Shown: positions 25,522 to 34,162 of the stretch, one piece after another
Position numbering within the stretch: position 1 is the first letter of the stretch
Layout of the letters: the number at the start of each line of letters is the position of its first letter
Assembly: GCF_017794765.1 (NCBI RefSeq)
Contig: NZ_CP051236.1
Span: forward strand, 1,051,307-1,115,306
DNA length: 64,000 bases
Direction of reading: 5' to 3'
From: Nitratireductor sp.
GTDB taxonomy: Bacteria; Pseudomonadota; Alphaproteobacteria; Rhizobiales; Rhizobiaceae
Program-made: the position numbers and the translations under genes
Notes under the pieces: generated by a model
Seen by the model: only the letters and a program-made list of their open reading frames with translations
What the model was told of the DNA's origin: nothing
Databases searched by the model: none

Positions 25522-26181
25522 ATGACCAATCAGGCTAAGGACAACGAACAGGCCAGAACCGAAGCGGCAGAGGACCCGAACGTGAAGGCGTTTGAAGAAA
25601 ATGCCGGCGAAGAGCCGATCTCGGAAGAAGACGTCCTTGTACGACTGGCCAAGGAGAATGAAGAGCTGAAGGAGCGCGCCCTTCGCCTCGCGGCGGAAAT
25701 GGAGAACCTGCGCAAGCGCACGGCGCGCGATGTCGCCGAGGCGCGCAGCTATTCCATCGCCGGCTTTGCACGGGACATGCTTACGGTTTCGGACAACCTG
25801 CGCCGCGCGCTCGAGGCAGTTCCCGCGGAAGCCCGCGCTGCTGGAGATAGCGGGCTTGCGTCCCTCATGGAGGGTGTCGAAATGACAGAACGCGCCATGC
25901 TGTCCACGCTCGAGCGTCATGGCGTTAAGCAGATCGACCCTAAGGGCGAGCGCTTCGATCCGCATTTCCATCAGGCAATGTTCGAGGTGCCGGATCCCGA
26001 AACCCCGGAGAACACTGTCGTTCAGGTGGTGCAGCAGGGCTATGTGATCGGTGAGCGCGTTCTGCGTCCGGCGATGGTTGGTGTTGCCAAAGGCGGTCCC
26101 AAGGCCGGTGCGGTCCAAAACGGCGAAAATGCCAGCGCCGAACCCGGTCCGCCCAATCCGCAGGCCGAGCGCGACGCCTGA
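25522..26181 (+). CDS. grpE: Nucleotide exchange factor GrpE
   Basis: Cochaperone of DnaK that releases ADP. 219 residues: acidic disordered start, long coiled coil ([20 protein letters not shown], then [10 protein letters not shown]), and beta domain with [20 protein letters not shown] and HFHQAMFEV. The C-terminal tail is longer than in E. coli, as common in alphaproteobacteria. Downstream of hrcA, with one small gene between. Confidence 0.96.
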   Translation: MTNQAKDNEQARTEAAEDPNVKAFEENAGEEPISEEDVLVRLAKENEELKERALRLAAEMENLRKRTARDVAEARSYSIAGFARDMLTVSDNLRRALEAVPAEARAAGDSGLASLMEGVEMTERAMLSTLERHGVKQIDPKGERFDPHFHQAMFEVPDPETPENTVVQVVQQGYVIGERVLRPAMVGVAKGGPKAGAVQNGENASAEPGPPNPQAERDA

Positions 26182-26280
26182 TCTCCGTTCCGCTGCATCC
26201 GATGTGCGGCAAGCGGCAGTGAGGCAACGGCTCACTTCCTATTCAGGGGGCCTTCGGCTATCCAGAACGTGGAGGGCCCC

Positions 26281-26913
26281 ATGGACCTGATTCAGCTTCT
26301 CGATTATGCCGGTGTGGCCGTGTTCGCGGCCACCGGGGCGCTTGCGGCCTCGCGCAAGGAACTCGACCTTATTGGCTTCATTTTCCTTGCCGGCGTGACA
26401 GGCACCGGCGGCGGCACGCTGCGCGATCTGGTGCTTGATGTACCTGTCTTCTGGGTGGAAAATCACACATACATCATCGTCTGCGCCGTGGTTGCGGTCC
26501 TCGTTTTCTTTGCCGCGCCGCTGGTGGAGTATCGCTACAGGCTGCTTCTGTGGCTGGATGCGGCGGGACTTGCGGCATATTCGGTGTTGGGCGCTGCCAA
26601 GGGGCTGGAGGCATCCGGATCGGCCATTGTCGCGTTGGTTACAGGCGTTCTGACCGCGACTTTTGGCGGTGTTCTGCGCGACGTGCTGGCTGGGGAGCCC
26701 TCGGTGCTGCTCAGGCCCGAGGTTTATGTGACCGCGGCACTCGTCGGCGCAGGCGTATTTACCGTGGCCGACTTTGCCGGAATTGAGGGTGCAATGGCAG
26801 CGCTGATCGCCGTCACTGCCGCATTTCTGGTGCGCGGCGGGGCCCTCCGCTTCGGATGGACCATTCCGCGCTACCGATCCCGTCCCGGCCGACCGCCAGA
26901 AGAGCTAGAGTAG
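26281..26913 (+). CDS. Trimeric intracellular cation channel (TRIC/YadS-type, UPF0126) family protein
   Basis: Inner-membrane protein of 210 residues with about seven helices and an internal duplication: the two repeats each carry a glycine-rich kink followed by LRD (GTGGGTLRDLVLD and ATFGGVLRDVLAG), the hallmark of bacterial TRIC channels. The ATG 26281 is preferred to the GTG at 26269. The last nine bases overlap the end of the convergent adenosine kinase gene. Ion preference is not predictable; family members are potassium-permeable. Confidence 0.92.
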   Translation: MDLIQLLDYAGVAVFAATGALAASRKELDLIGFIFLAGVTGTGGGTLRDLVLDVPVFWVENHTYIIVCAVVAVLVFFAAPLVEYRYRLLLWLDAAGLAAYSVLGAAKGLEASGSAIVALVTGVLTATFGGVLRDVLAGEPSVLLRPEVYVTAALVGAGVFTVADFAGIEGAMAALIAVTAAFLVRGGALRFGWTIPRYRSRPGRPPEELE

Positions 26914-27897
26914 ACCGGCCTGCTGCGCTTCGTAGCGCAGATCCTTCTGCGGGCGCGGGCCGATCTGCTGGATGACGAGGCCGGCTGCGAAAGAGCCGAG
27001 ACGGCCGCAATCGGCGAGGCTGTGGCCGTTGGTGTATCCGTAGAGGAAGCCTGCTGCGTAGAGATCACCTGCACCTGTGGTGTCCACCAACTCATCGATC
27101 TTCGTCGCTTCGACAGGGATGGTCTCGTTATCCGTTACGACAACCGAGCCCTTCTCGGAGCGGGTGACGATTGCAAGGCGGGTATCCTTGCGGATGGCCT
27201 CCACCGCACTGTCAAATGACGAGGTCTGATAAAGAGACAGCAACTCGTGTTCATTGGCGAATACGATGTTGACCCTGCCCGAACGCATCAGCTCCAGGAA
27301 CTCGTCGCGGTAGCGATCGACGCAGAATGGGTCGGACAAAGACATCGCCACTTCGCGGCCCGCTGCATGCGCCGCATCGGCGGTCATCCGAATCGCTTCC
27401 TTGGCCCGCGGCGGATCCCAAAGATAGCCTTCGAAATACGTGACCCTGGAGCCCTTCGCCTTGTCTTCCTCCACGTCTTCCGGGCCAAGCTCCACGCATG
27501 CGCCGAGATAGGTGTTCATGGAGCGCTCACCGTCGGGCGTGACGAAGATCATGGACCGCGCAGTTGGCGGATGACCTTCAAGCGGTCTGGTATCGAAGGC
27601 GACACCCTGAGCGCGGATGTCGTGGGCGTAAATCTCGCCAAGGGTGTCGTTTGAAACCTTGCCGAAGAACGCGGCTTTTCCGCCGAGGCTGGCGATGCCG
27701 GCTGCCGTGTTGCCTGCGCTGCCGCCGGACGCCTCGATGGCCTGCCCCATACGCTCGTAGAGCAGGGTGGCGCGATCGACATCGATCAGGTTCATCGCAC
27801 CACGGATGATATTGTTTTCCTCCAGAAACGCTTCGTCGCAGCGGGCGATGATGTCGACAATGGCGTTGCCGATGCACAGCACGTCATATTCGCTCAA
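26905..27897 (-). CDS. Adenosine kinase, PfkB family
   Basis: 330-residue sugar-kinase-fold enzyme that phosphorylates adenosine (or a close nucleoside) to AMP. Motifs: GNAIVDIIARCDEAFLEEN, SGGSAGNTAAGIASLGGKA, and the C-terminal DTTGAGDLYAAGFLYGYT with the catalytic Asp. The start appears to be TTG at 27897 with GGAG eight bases before it. Fits the salvage theme set by the ribokinase and nucleoside hydrolase genes 4 kb away, though not in the same operon. Confidence 0.92.
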   Translation of the reverse strand: MSEYDVLCIGNAIVDIIARCDEAFLEENNIIRGAMNLIDVDRATLLYERMGQAIEASGGSAGNTAAGIASLGGKAAFFGKVSNDTLGEIYAHDIRAQGVAFDTRPLEGHPPTARSMIFVTPDGERSMNTYLGACVELGPEDVEEDKAKGSRVTYFEGYLWDPPRAKEAIRMTADAAHAAGREVAMSLSDPFCVDRYRDEFLELMRSGRVNIVFANEHELLSLYQTSSFDSAVEAIRKDTRLAIVTRSEKGSVVVTDNETIPVEATKIDELVDTTGAGDLYAAGFLYGYTNGHSLADCGRLGSFAAGLVIQQIGPRPQKDLRYEAQQAGLL

Positions 27898-28066
27898 GTT
27901 CAGATCTCCAGATATGCAAGGGAAGCGTTGTTGGCTTTAGGCTTCGGGCGGTTTACCGGTTTGAGCACGATTTGCAAGCCATTGGTGTGAAGGGTTTTGC
28001 TTGCGTCGACCCGAAAGGGTTCCTATCTCGAATGGGAAATCAAAACTCGAAAGGCCCTGACCTTCA

Positions 28067-28801
28067 ATGATCTTCGACGCGGCACGCGCCGCAATCAGCC
28101 GTCTGTTTTCCAGTGAATTCCGCAGCGTTTTTATCAAGACACTGGGTCTGACGTTGCTGGTCCTTGTGGGCTTGTGGCTGGGAGCCAAGGAACTCTTCGA
28201 ATATATCGCGCTGCCATGGCTTGATGCTTTCTTTCCTGATCTTCCTTCCTGGCTCGGTTGGATGAGTTTCGTCGCGCTGATCGCTGCCGGTCTGGGGCTG
28301 GCCGCCGGTCTGGCGCTTCTGATCGGGCCCGTGACCGCTGTGATCGCGGGTCTATTTCTCGACGATGTGGCTGAAGTTGTCGAAAAGGAAGATTATCCGC
28401 AGGATCCGCCGGGCAAGGCGCTGCCGCTGGGCGCTGCGATCGCCACATCGATCAAGTTTTTCGGTATTGTGATTCTCGGAAACATCGTCGCGCTGTTCCT
28501 GCTGCTAGTGCCGGGCATCAACATCCTCGCCTTCTTCCTCGTTAACGGTTATCTGCTCGGTCGGGAGTTCTTTGAGTTCGCTGCCATGCGGTTCCGTAGC
28601 GAACCTGAGGCGAAGGCGCTGCGCCGGCGCCATGCAGGCACGATCTTTTTGGCCGGTCTGGTGATCGCGGGTTTTCTGGCAGTGCCGATTCTCAATCTGC
28701 TAACGCCGCTTTTCGCAGCCGCCATGATGGTTCATCTGCACAAGATGATTTCAATGGAAGACGCAGCGCGCGCTGCGCAGGGTGTAGAGCAGCGCGGATA
28801 G
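28067..28801 (+). CDS. EI24/CysZ-like membrane protein
   Basis: Integral membrane protein of 244 residues with four to five hydrophobic segments (GLTLLVLVGLWLGAKEL; FGIVILGNIVALFLLLVPG; GTIFLAGLVIAGFLAVPILN) and the domain signature NGYLLGREFFEFAAMR. CysZ in E. coli imports sulfate, but alphaproteobacterial members of this Pfam family are unlinked to cysteine genes, as here, and the function is uncertain. Confidence 0.85.
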   Translation: MIFDAARAAISRLFSSEFRSVFIKTLGLTLLVLVGLWLGAKELFEYIALPWLDAFFPDLPSWLGWMSFVALIAAGLGLAAGLALLIGPVTAVIAGLFLDDVAEVVEKEDYPQDPPGKALPLGAAIATSIKFFGIVILGNIVALFLLLVPGINILAFFLVNGYLLGREFFEFAAMRFRSEPEAKALRRRHAGTIFLAGLVIAGFLAVPILNLLTPLFAAAMMVHLHKMISMEDAARAAQGVEQRG

Positions 28802-28817
28802 TCTGGACCGATGCGCC

Positions 28818-29558
28818 TCAGGCCTGCGGCGCCAATTCGACCAGCGGCGCCGGTATGTCGGTCACCTTCTCCTCCGATTTGCAAATGTCCGCGATCACAC
28901 AGGCCGTGCAATCGGGTTTGCGCGCCTTGCAGACATAGCGCCCGTGCAGGATCAACCAGTGGTGAGCGTGACGCATGAACTCGTCCGGGATGATGTTCAC
29001 CAGGGTATCCTCCACCTGTTCCGGGGTCTTGCCGGGAGCAAGCCCGATACGATTGCCGATACGCAGAATATGAGTGTCGACAGCCATGGTCGGCTGGCCG
29101 AATGACATATTCAGCACCACATTGGCCGTCTTGCGGCCCACGCCCGGCAGGGTGACGAGCGCCTCGCGGCTGTCGGGCACCTGCGATCCGTGATCGCGGA
29201 TCAGTGCTTCGCTGAGGGCGATGACGTTCTTCGCCTTGTTGCGCCATAGCCCGATGGTGCGGATGTACTGCCCCACCTTTTCCTCGCCGAGAGCCAGCAT
29301 TTTCTCCGGCGTGTCGGCGACCTTGAAGAGATCGCGCGTCGCCCTGTTGACACCTGCATCGGTGGCCTGCGCCGAGAGCACGACGGCCACGAGCAGCGTG
29401 AAGGCATTCACATGCTCAAGCTCGCCCTTCGGCTCCGGGCGCTGGACCGAGAAGCGACGGAAGATCTCGTGGACCTCCCCGGGTGAATAGGCGGTTCTGC
29501 GTTTGCGGGAGCGAGCGGGTTTTCGGGCCGCGGCAATTTTCTTCTTGGGCTTTTCCAT
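28818..29558 (-). CDS. nth: Endonuclease III
   Basis: DNA glycosylase/AP lyase for oxidised pyrimidines, 246 residues. Helix-hairpin-helix LPGVGRKTANVVL with the catalytic Lys, catalytic Asp in VDTHILRIGNRIGL, and the C-terminal 4Fe-4S cluster C-x6-C-x2-C-x5-C (CKARKPDCTACVIADIC). ATG 29558 gives a basic N-terminal extension (MEKPKKKIAAARKPARSRKR) that may help DNA binding; the frame reaches further upstream without similarity. Divergent from the DUF2244 gene, whose start is only 21 bases away, so the promoters overlap. Confidence 0.96.
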   Translation of the reverse strand: MEKPKKKIAAARKPARSRKRRTAYSPGEVHEIFRRFSVQRPEPKGELEHVNAFTLLVAVVLSAQATDAGVNRATRDLFKVADTPEKMLALGEEKVGQYIRTIGLWRNKAKNVIALSEALIRDHGSQVPDSREALVTLPGVGRKTANVVLNMSFGQPTMAVDTHILRIGNRIGLAPGKTPEQVEDTLVNIIPDEFMRHAHHWLILHGRYVCKARKPDCTACVIADICKSEEKVTDIPAPLVELAPQA

Positions 29559-29579
29559 GGTGCTTCTATAATCGGGATC

Positions 29580-30065
29580 ATGGCCGAAACAAACAGTGCA
29601 GACGCTCCCGTCTTTCAGGCGTTGCTGACGCCTTATCGCTCTCTGGGTACGCGCGGCTTCACGATTCTCATGGCCGTTCTGCTGCTCGTCTGGCTGACCA
29701 TCGGTGCGGTGTTCCTGAAGCTCGGCGCCTGGCCGGTGGTCGGGTTTTTCGGGCTCGATGTACTGGCCATCTATGTGGCCTTCCGGCTGAACTACCGTGC
29801 TGCCCGTGTCCGCGAGGAGGTGCGGCTGTCGCGCACCAGTCTCGATATCCGCAAGGTACTGCCCTCCGGCAAGGCCGAGGAGCACCATTTCAACCCGTTC
29901 TGGACGCGGTTTCGCATAGAACGGCACGACGAGATCGGCATCATCGACATGACGGTCGAGATGCGTGGCAAGCGGGTGGGGCTCGGCAGTTTCCTGAATC
30001 CGGATGACCGGGAGAGTTTCGCCGCCGCTTTCGGAGAGGCGCTCGCCACCGCCAGGGGCCGGTGA
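29580..30065 (+). CDS. DUF2244 family membrane protein
   Basis: 161-residue protein with two closely spaced membrane helices near the N-terminus (GFTILMAVLLLVWLTIGAVF and VVGFFGLDVLAIYVAFRL) and a cytoplasmic tail ending VGLGSFLNPDDRESFAAAFG, the conserved end of DUF2244. Function unknown; in Rhizobiales it is frequently beside nth, as here. Confidence 0.9.
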   Translation: MAETNSADAPVFQALLTPYRSLGTRGFTILMAVLLLVWLTIGAVFLKLGAWPVVGFFGLDVLAIYVAFRLNYRAARVREEVRLSRTSLDIRKVLPSGKAEEHHFNPFWTRFRIERHDEIGIIDMTVEMRGKRVGLGSFLNPDDRESFAAAFGEALATARGR

Positions 30066-30171
30066 ACTCGGCAGGAAACGGGTGGTTGACTGGCCCGAAA
30101 CGCGGCATGGTCATGCTCAGGAAAAATGTCATGTGGCACCAGCGCAAAGGCGGGTGCCGGGAGTTAACACC

Positions 30172-31056
30172 ATGAACGTGCAGACAGCCCTGTTGCAGCG
30201 CGATGTGACCCCGGAAGGCAGCGACTACGAGGTCGTGCGCCGGGTGATTGAGAAGATCAGTCTCGACTATCGGGATCAGCCCTCGCTGGAGGAAATTGCC
30301 CGGGAGGTGGGCGATACGCCGAACGGACTGCAGAAACTGTTCACCCGCTGGGCGGGGCTGACGCCCAAGGCGTTCTTGCAGGCAGTTACACTGGATCATG
30401 CGCGCCGGCTGCTCGATTCGGGCATGCCGCTGCTCGACGCGGCACTGGAGCTCGGCATGTCAGGACCGGGGCGTCTGCATGACCTGTTTGTAACGCATGA
30501 GGCGATTTCGCCCGGTGAATACAAGGCGCGGGGCGCGGGGCTGACCATGCGCTACGGTTTTCATCTCTCGCCCTTCGGTCAGGCACTTGTCATGGTCACG
30601 GAGCGCGGTCTTGCCGGGCTCGCCTTCTGCGATCCGGGCGATGAGCGCGCGGCATTCGAGGATATGGCGTCACGCTGGCCGAACGCCGATTACGAGGAAG
30701 ACATGGCCGCCACCGCGCCCTATGCGGCACGGGTGTTCGATCCCTCGCGCTGGCGCGCCGAAGAGCCGCTGCGCGTGGTATTGATCGGGACAGACTTCCA
30801 GGTGCGGGTGTGGGATGCGCTTTTAAAAATTCCGATGGGCCGGGCCTGCGCCTATTCCGATATCGCCGAGCGGATCGGCAAACCCAGCGCCTCACGCGCC
30901 GTTGGTGCGGCGGTCGGAGCGAACCCGGTTTCCTTCGTGGTGCCATGCCATCGCGCGGTCGGCAAATCCGGCGCGCTGACGGGCTATCACTGGGGTCTGA
31001 CCCGCAAACGCGCGATCCTTGGCTGGGAAGCGGGACAGCTTTGCCAGGCCGATTGA
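30172..31056 (+). CDS. AraC-Ogt fusion: methylated-DNA-protein-cysteine methyltransferase with N-terminal HTH (Ada-like)
   Basis: 294-residue DNA repair/regulatory protein. Residues about 15-115 are an AraC-type double HTH (SLEEIAREVGDTPNGLQKLF; ALELGMSGPGRLHDLFVTHE), and the C-terminus is an O6-alkylguanine-DNA alkyltransferase with the acceptor Cys in VPCHRAV (about residue 259). The N-terminal zinc/phosphotriester domain of classic Ada is missing, so it cannot be activated by methylphosphotriesters the E. coli way. ATG 30172 is chosen over an extended frame from 30004 that overlaps the DUF2244 gene. Confidence 0.92.
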   Translation: MNVQTALLQRDVTPEGSDYEVVRRVIEKISLDYRDQPSLEEIAREVGDTPNGLQKLFTRWAGLTPKAFLQAVTLDHARRLLDSGMPLLDAALELGMSGPGRLHDLFVTHEAISPGEYKARGAGLTMRYGFHLSPFGQALVMVTERGLAGLAFCDPGDERAAFEDMASRWPNADYEEDMAATAPYAARVFDPSRWRAEEPLRVVLIGTDFQVRVWDALLKIPMGRACAYSDIAERIGKPSASRAVGAAVGANPVSFVVPCHRAVGKSGALTGYHWGLTRKRAILGWEAGQLCQAD

Positions 31057-31142
31057 TCGAGCCTTGGATGTTGGGGTTCGAATGGATTCCACCGTGCTGA
31101 AAAATGGTCTAGGTTCGCCGCGAATCTGCGTGGGAGTGTGCC

Positions 31143-32039
31143 TTGATCATCGTCATCGGTTCCATCAATCTCGATCTGATCGCAACCGTTCATCGCCTCC
31201 CGAAGCCGGGGGAGACGGTGCCTGGCGACACGTTCGTCACCGCACCGGGTGGCAAGGGGGCAAACCAGGCACTTGCCGCAAGGCGCGCCGGCGCGCGCAC
31301 CCGCATCGTTGGGGCTGTGGGCAACGATCCGTTTGCCGGTGAGGCGCTGGAGCTTCTGAAAGCGGCGGGCGTCGATCTTTCCGCCGTACATCAGGCCGAA
31401 AGCGCCACGGGCACGGCTCACATCCTCGTTGATCGGGAAGGTGAAAACACCATTGCCGTGGTGCCGGGCGCCAATGCCGACGTTCTGCCGGGGCATGTGG
31501 CGCAGGCAGCGCTCGCAGCCGGAAACCACGTGCTCCTGCAGTTGGAGGTTCCCATCGAAACCGTGGCCGCCTCAATGGAGGCTGCGCGGAAGGCGGAAGC
31601 GATTTCCATTCTCAACACGGCGCCCTATCGACCTGAGGCAGCGGGTCTTCTCACAGCGGCCGATTACGTTGTAGCAAATGAGACCGAGTTCGATCTTTAT
31701 GCCGATGCACTCGACCTGGGCGGCGAAGGGCGCCGCGCGCGTATGGAAGCATTCGCGGCGAAGACCGGACGCACCGTCATTGTTACGCTGGGCGGTGAAG
31801 GAGCGTGGGCTGCCACGCCTGACAGTTTCGTGACCTGCCCTTCAATGAAAATCACGCCCGTTGATACGGTCGGTGCCGGCGATACGTTTTGCGGCTATCT
31901 GGCGGCGGGACTTTCCGAGGGACTTGACCTCGAGGCAGCGCTGCGGCGCGCAACGGTGGCCGGAGCGCTGGCCTGCCTGAAGCCGGGCGCGCAGCCGGCC
32001 ATCCCGCTACGCAAGGATGTCGACGCGGCACTCGCGTGA
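31143..32039 (+). CDS. rbsK: Ribokinase
   Basis: 298-residue PfkB kinase phosphorylating ribose at O5. Start motif IGSINLDLIATVHRLPKPGE, TAPGGKGANQALAARRAGA, and catalytic DTVGAGDTFCGYLAAGL. The start is TTG at 31143 with TGGGAG upstream. It is convergent with the nucleoside hydrolase gene (26 bases apart); the hydrolase would release ribose for this kinase, so the pair makes sense functionally. Confidence 0.93.
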   Translation: MIIVIGSINLDLIATVHRLPKPGETVPGDTFVTAPGGKGANQALAARRAGARTRIVGAVGNDPFAGEALELLKAAGVDLSAVHQAESATGTAHILVDREGENTIAVVPGANADVLPGHVAQAALAAGNHVLLQLEVPIETVAASMEAARKAEAISILNTAPYRPEAAGLLTAADYVVANETEFDLYADALDLGGEGRRARMEAFAAKTGRTVIVTLGGEGAWAATPDSFVTCPSMKITPVDTVGAGDTFCGYLAAGLSEGLDLEAALRRATVAGALACLKPGAQPAIPLRKDVDAALA

Positions 32040-32064
32040 GTGCTTTTTCCATCGGCGGCGCGGT

Positions 32065-33006
32065 TTATAAACGCGCGAGGCGTTCTGTCAGAAGCGTGAA
32101 GAAGCCGTCAGCGTCGATGTCGCGCATCACAAGGGCGTTCTTCGGCCGGTCGGTCACCTGCCACCAGTCGATCACCGTCATGCCCATGGTGAGTTCGGAG
32201 CCAGTCTCCACGGTCACGTTGCAACTGCGTCCCTGGAAGAGCTCAGGCTTGAGAAGGTAGGCAATGACGCAGGGGTCATGCAAAGGCCCGCCATCTGTGC
32301 CGTATTTCTCTTCGTCGAAGCGTTCGAAGAACTCCAGCAATTCGGCACAGGCTTTGCCGACCCTGGTGCCGAGGCCGCGAATGGCTGCGATGCGCGCGCG
32401 TGTGGTGAGTGCCTTGTGGGTGACATCCAGCGGCATCATGACAATGGGGACGCCGGAGCGCAGCACCACATCGGCCGCATGAGGGTCGACATAGATGTTG
32501 AATTCGGCCGTAGGCGTGACATTGCCACCCTCGAAGAAACCGCCACCCATCAGGACAATTTCGCGGATGCGGGAGGCGATGCGTGGCTCGCGGTTGAGCG
32601 CCAGCGCGATATTGGTGAGGGGCCCGAGAGGGCACAGGGTGATTTCGCCCTCGTCGTGAGCCATCAGGGCCTCAATGATGAAATCCACTGCATGTTTTTC
32701 CTGGAGCGGTATCTGCGGCTCGGGCAGTTCAGGCCCATCGAGCCCGGTCCGGCCGTGAACATGTTCTGCTGTTACGAGATCGCGAACCAGCGGGCGGATC
32801 GCCCCGGCGAAAACTCCTGTCTCGGGTTTGCCAGCGAGTTCGCAAATTTTGCGTGCATTCTTCTCCGTCAGGGCCAGCGGAACGTTGCCGGCGACGGCGG
32901 TGATGCCAAGCACATCCAGTTCCGGACTGCCCAGTGCCAGCAATATGGCCAGCGCGTCGTCCTGGCCCGGATCCGTGTCGATAATGATCTTTCGCGCTGA
33001 CGTCAT
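32065..33006 (-). CDS. Nucleoside hydrolase (inosine-uridine preferring type)
   Basis: 313-residue N-ribohydrolase that splits nucleosides into base and ribose. The calcium/ribose site DTDPGQDDALAILLAL is exact; EITLCPLGPLTNIALALNRE, IVLMGGGFFEGGNVTP and EFNIYVDPHAA complete the family pattern. Base specificity cannot be told by eye. Its upstream region is shared with the divergent hsp20 gene. Confidence 0.94.
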   Translation of the reverse strand: MTSARKIIIDTDPGQDDALAILLALGSPELDVLGITAVAGNVPLALTEKNARKICELAGKPETGVFAGAIRPLVRDLVTAEHVHGRTGLDGPELPEPQIPLQEKHAVDFIIEALMAHDEGEITLCPLGPLTNIALALNREPRIASRIREIVLMGGGFFEGGNVTPTAEFNIYVDPHAADVVLRSGVPIVMMPLDVTHKALTTRARIAAIRGLGTRVGKACAELLEFFERFDEEKYGTDGGPLHDPCVIAYLLKPELFQGRSCNVTVETGSELTMGMTVIDWWQVTDRPKNALVMRDIDADGFFTLLTERLARL

Positions 33007-33023
33007 ACAGAAGCTCCAAAATG

Positions 33024-33052
33024 CTTGAAACGCGTGTTTTGAGCGACCATAT
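33024..33052 (+). promoter_or_regulatory. RpoH (sigma-32)-type promoter of the hsp20 operon
   Basis: CTTGAAA at 33024-33030 (perfect heat-shock -35), 16-base spacer, CCATAT at 33047-33052 matching the alphaproteobacterial RpoH -10. Transcription would begin around 33059, just before the first hairpin of the leader. Confidence 0.75.
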
Positions 33053-33061
33053 CAGTTGGGA

Positions 33062-33112
33062 AGAGAAAAATGCCAACCGGGTTTTTCTCTATCCACGTCG
33101 CTCTTTGAGGAC
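33062..33112 (+). promoter_or_regulatory. ROSE-like RNA thermometer in the hsp20 leader
   Basis: Two hairpins fill the short leader. AGAGAAAAA (33062-33070) pairs perfectly with TTTTTCTCT (33082-33090). Then GUC (33097-33099), a bulged G (33100), CUC (33101-33103), UUU loop, GAGGAC (33107-33112): the Shine-Dalgarno GAGGA is sequestered by UCGCU, matching the ROSE signature UYGCU with its bulged G. Melting on heating would free the ribosome site nine bases before the ATG. ROSE elements are the known control of small heat-shock genes in rhizobia; this one is shorter than the classic form. Confidence 0.7.
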
Positions 33113-33120
33113 TGTTTGAA

Positions 33121-33546
33121 ATGACGCGTATGACTCCTTTTTCGAACCCGCTTCTGCTTGGGTTCGACAGTATGGAAAAAACGCTCGAGCGCATTGCGAA
33201 ATCGGGCGATGGCTATCCGCCTTACAATATCGAGCGCATTCGCTCGGAAAGCGAGCAGGGCGTTAAGCTGCGTATAACGCTGGCCGTCGCAGGCTTCAGC
33301 TCAGACGATCTGGATGTTACGACGGAAGAAAACCAGCTCATAATTCGCGGCCGGCAGGCGGACGAAGGCGAACGCGAATATCTTCACCGTGGTATTGCGG
33401 CACGCCAGTTCCAGCGCATGTTTGTGCTTGCCGAAGGGATGCGTGTTCTGAGTGCCGAACTGAAAAACGGCCTCCTGTCCATCGATCTCGACCGCCCCGA
33501 ACCCGAGCGGCTTGTACAAAAAATAAACATTTCCGTGAAAGACTGA
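33121..33546 (+). CDS. Small heat-shock protein, Hsp20/alpha-crystallin family
   Basis: 141-residue ATP-independent holdase chaperone. N-terminus MTRMTPFSNPLLLGFDSMEK is the class A rhizobial sHSP (IbpA-like) start; the alpha-crystallin domain runs about residues 35-130 (YNIERIRSESEQGVKLRITL; LIIRGRQADEGEREYLHRGI; LKNGLLSIDLDRPEPE), with the VQKINI tail containing the IxI-like motif. Controlled by the promoter and thermometer upstream; followed by DUF1150, its usual partner gene. Confidence 0.95.
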   Translation: MTRMTPFSNPLLLGFDSMEKTLERIAKSGDGYPPYNIERIRSESEQGVKLRITLAVAGFSSDDLDVTTEENQLIIRGRQADEGEREYLHRGIAARQFQRMFVLAEGMRVLSAELKNGLLSIDLDRPEPERLVQKINISVKD

Positions 33547-33654
33547 CATACTGGTCTTATTCGGGAGGAACCCGGGCGGGCTGACCCGTTCCGGAACCTT
33601 GGGCTCTTCAGCGGGTTGGTTTCTCAGGGAAACGCCTGCGCTAAGGAGGCTTGC

Positions 33655-33912
33655 ATGACCGAACATGAGCATAAATTGGCGATTACTCAGCAGCAGCTTG
33701 CACACATCGGCGAAGGCGCGGTGGCTTACATGCGCGAGATGAAGGCCGAGGATTTGCAGGGCAAGTTCCCCGGGATGCCTGATTTGAAGCCGGGCACACG
33801 GTTATGGGCGCTTTTCGGTGCCGATGGCCAGCCGATCCTGCTGGCGGATGCACGCGATGCGGCGCTCGCAGGCGCGATGCAGAACGATTTGGAGACTGTC
33901 AGCCTCCACTAG
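33655..33912 (+). CDS. DUF1150 family protein
   Basis: Small protein of 85 residues (QQQLAHIGEGAVAYMREMKA; FGADGQPILLADARDAALAG), the full DUF1150 domain. Function unknown, but in Rhizobiales it nearly always follows an hsp20 gene. ATG 33655 has AAGGAGG six bases upstream, fixing the start. Confidence 0.93.
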   Translation: MTEHEHKLAITQQQLAHIGEGAVAYMREMKAEDLQGKFPGMPDLKPGTRLWALFGADGQPILLADARDAALAGAMQNDLETVSLH

Positions 33913-33925
33913 AACATTTTGCAGT

Positions 33926-34063
33926 CAGGTGGAAACACCTGGCGTCCGCACAAATGCGGAAAATCTGATGGATAAAGCGGAGCAGCCTTTCCGTGAAACG
34001 GTGAACCGCTCCTGGGCCGGACATTGAGGACGAAGCAGGGCGCGTTGGAGACCACGCGCCCTG
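33926..34063. other. Hairpin-rich intergenic segment, candidate small RNA
   Basis: Four stems in 138 bases: CAGGTG-GAAA-CACCTG (33926-33941, GNRA tetraloop), CCGCA-CAAA-TGCGG (33946-33959), GGAGC/GCTCC around a CCG-TGAAA-CGG inner hairpin (about 33983-34015), and a 10-bp perfect stem CAGGGCGCGT/ACGCGCCCTG (34036-34063). No coding frame fits and no U-run follows the last stem. It could be the processed 3' UTR of the hsp20-DUF1150 mRNA or a separate small RNA. Confidence 0.4.
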
Positions 34064-34162
34064 ACGCTTGTCTGTCCCGATCGCTTCCGGGTCTTGACAG
34101 CAGAGCCAATCTTCCAGGCAATGGTGTCGCGCCTTTCGCGCACCAGAAATGGAGGAGAGGCC

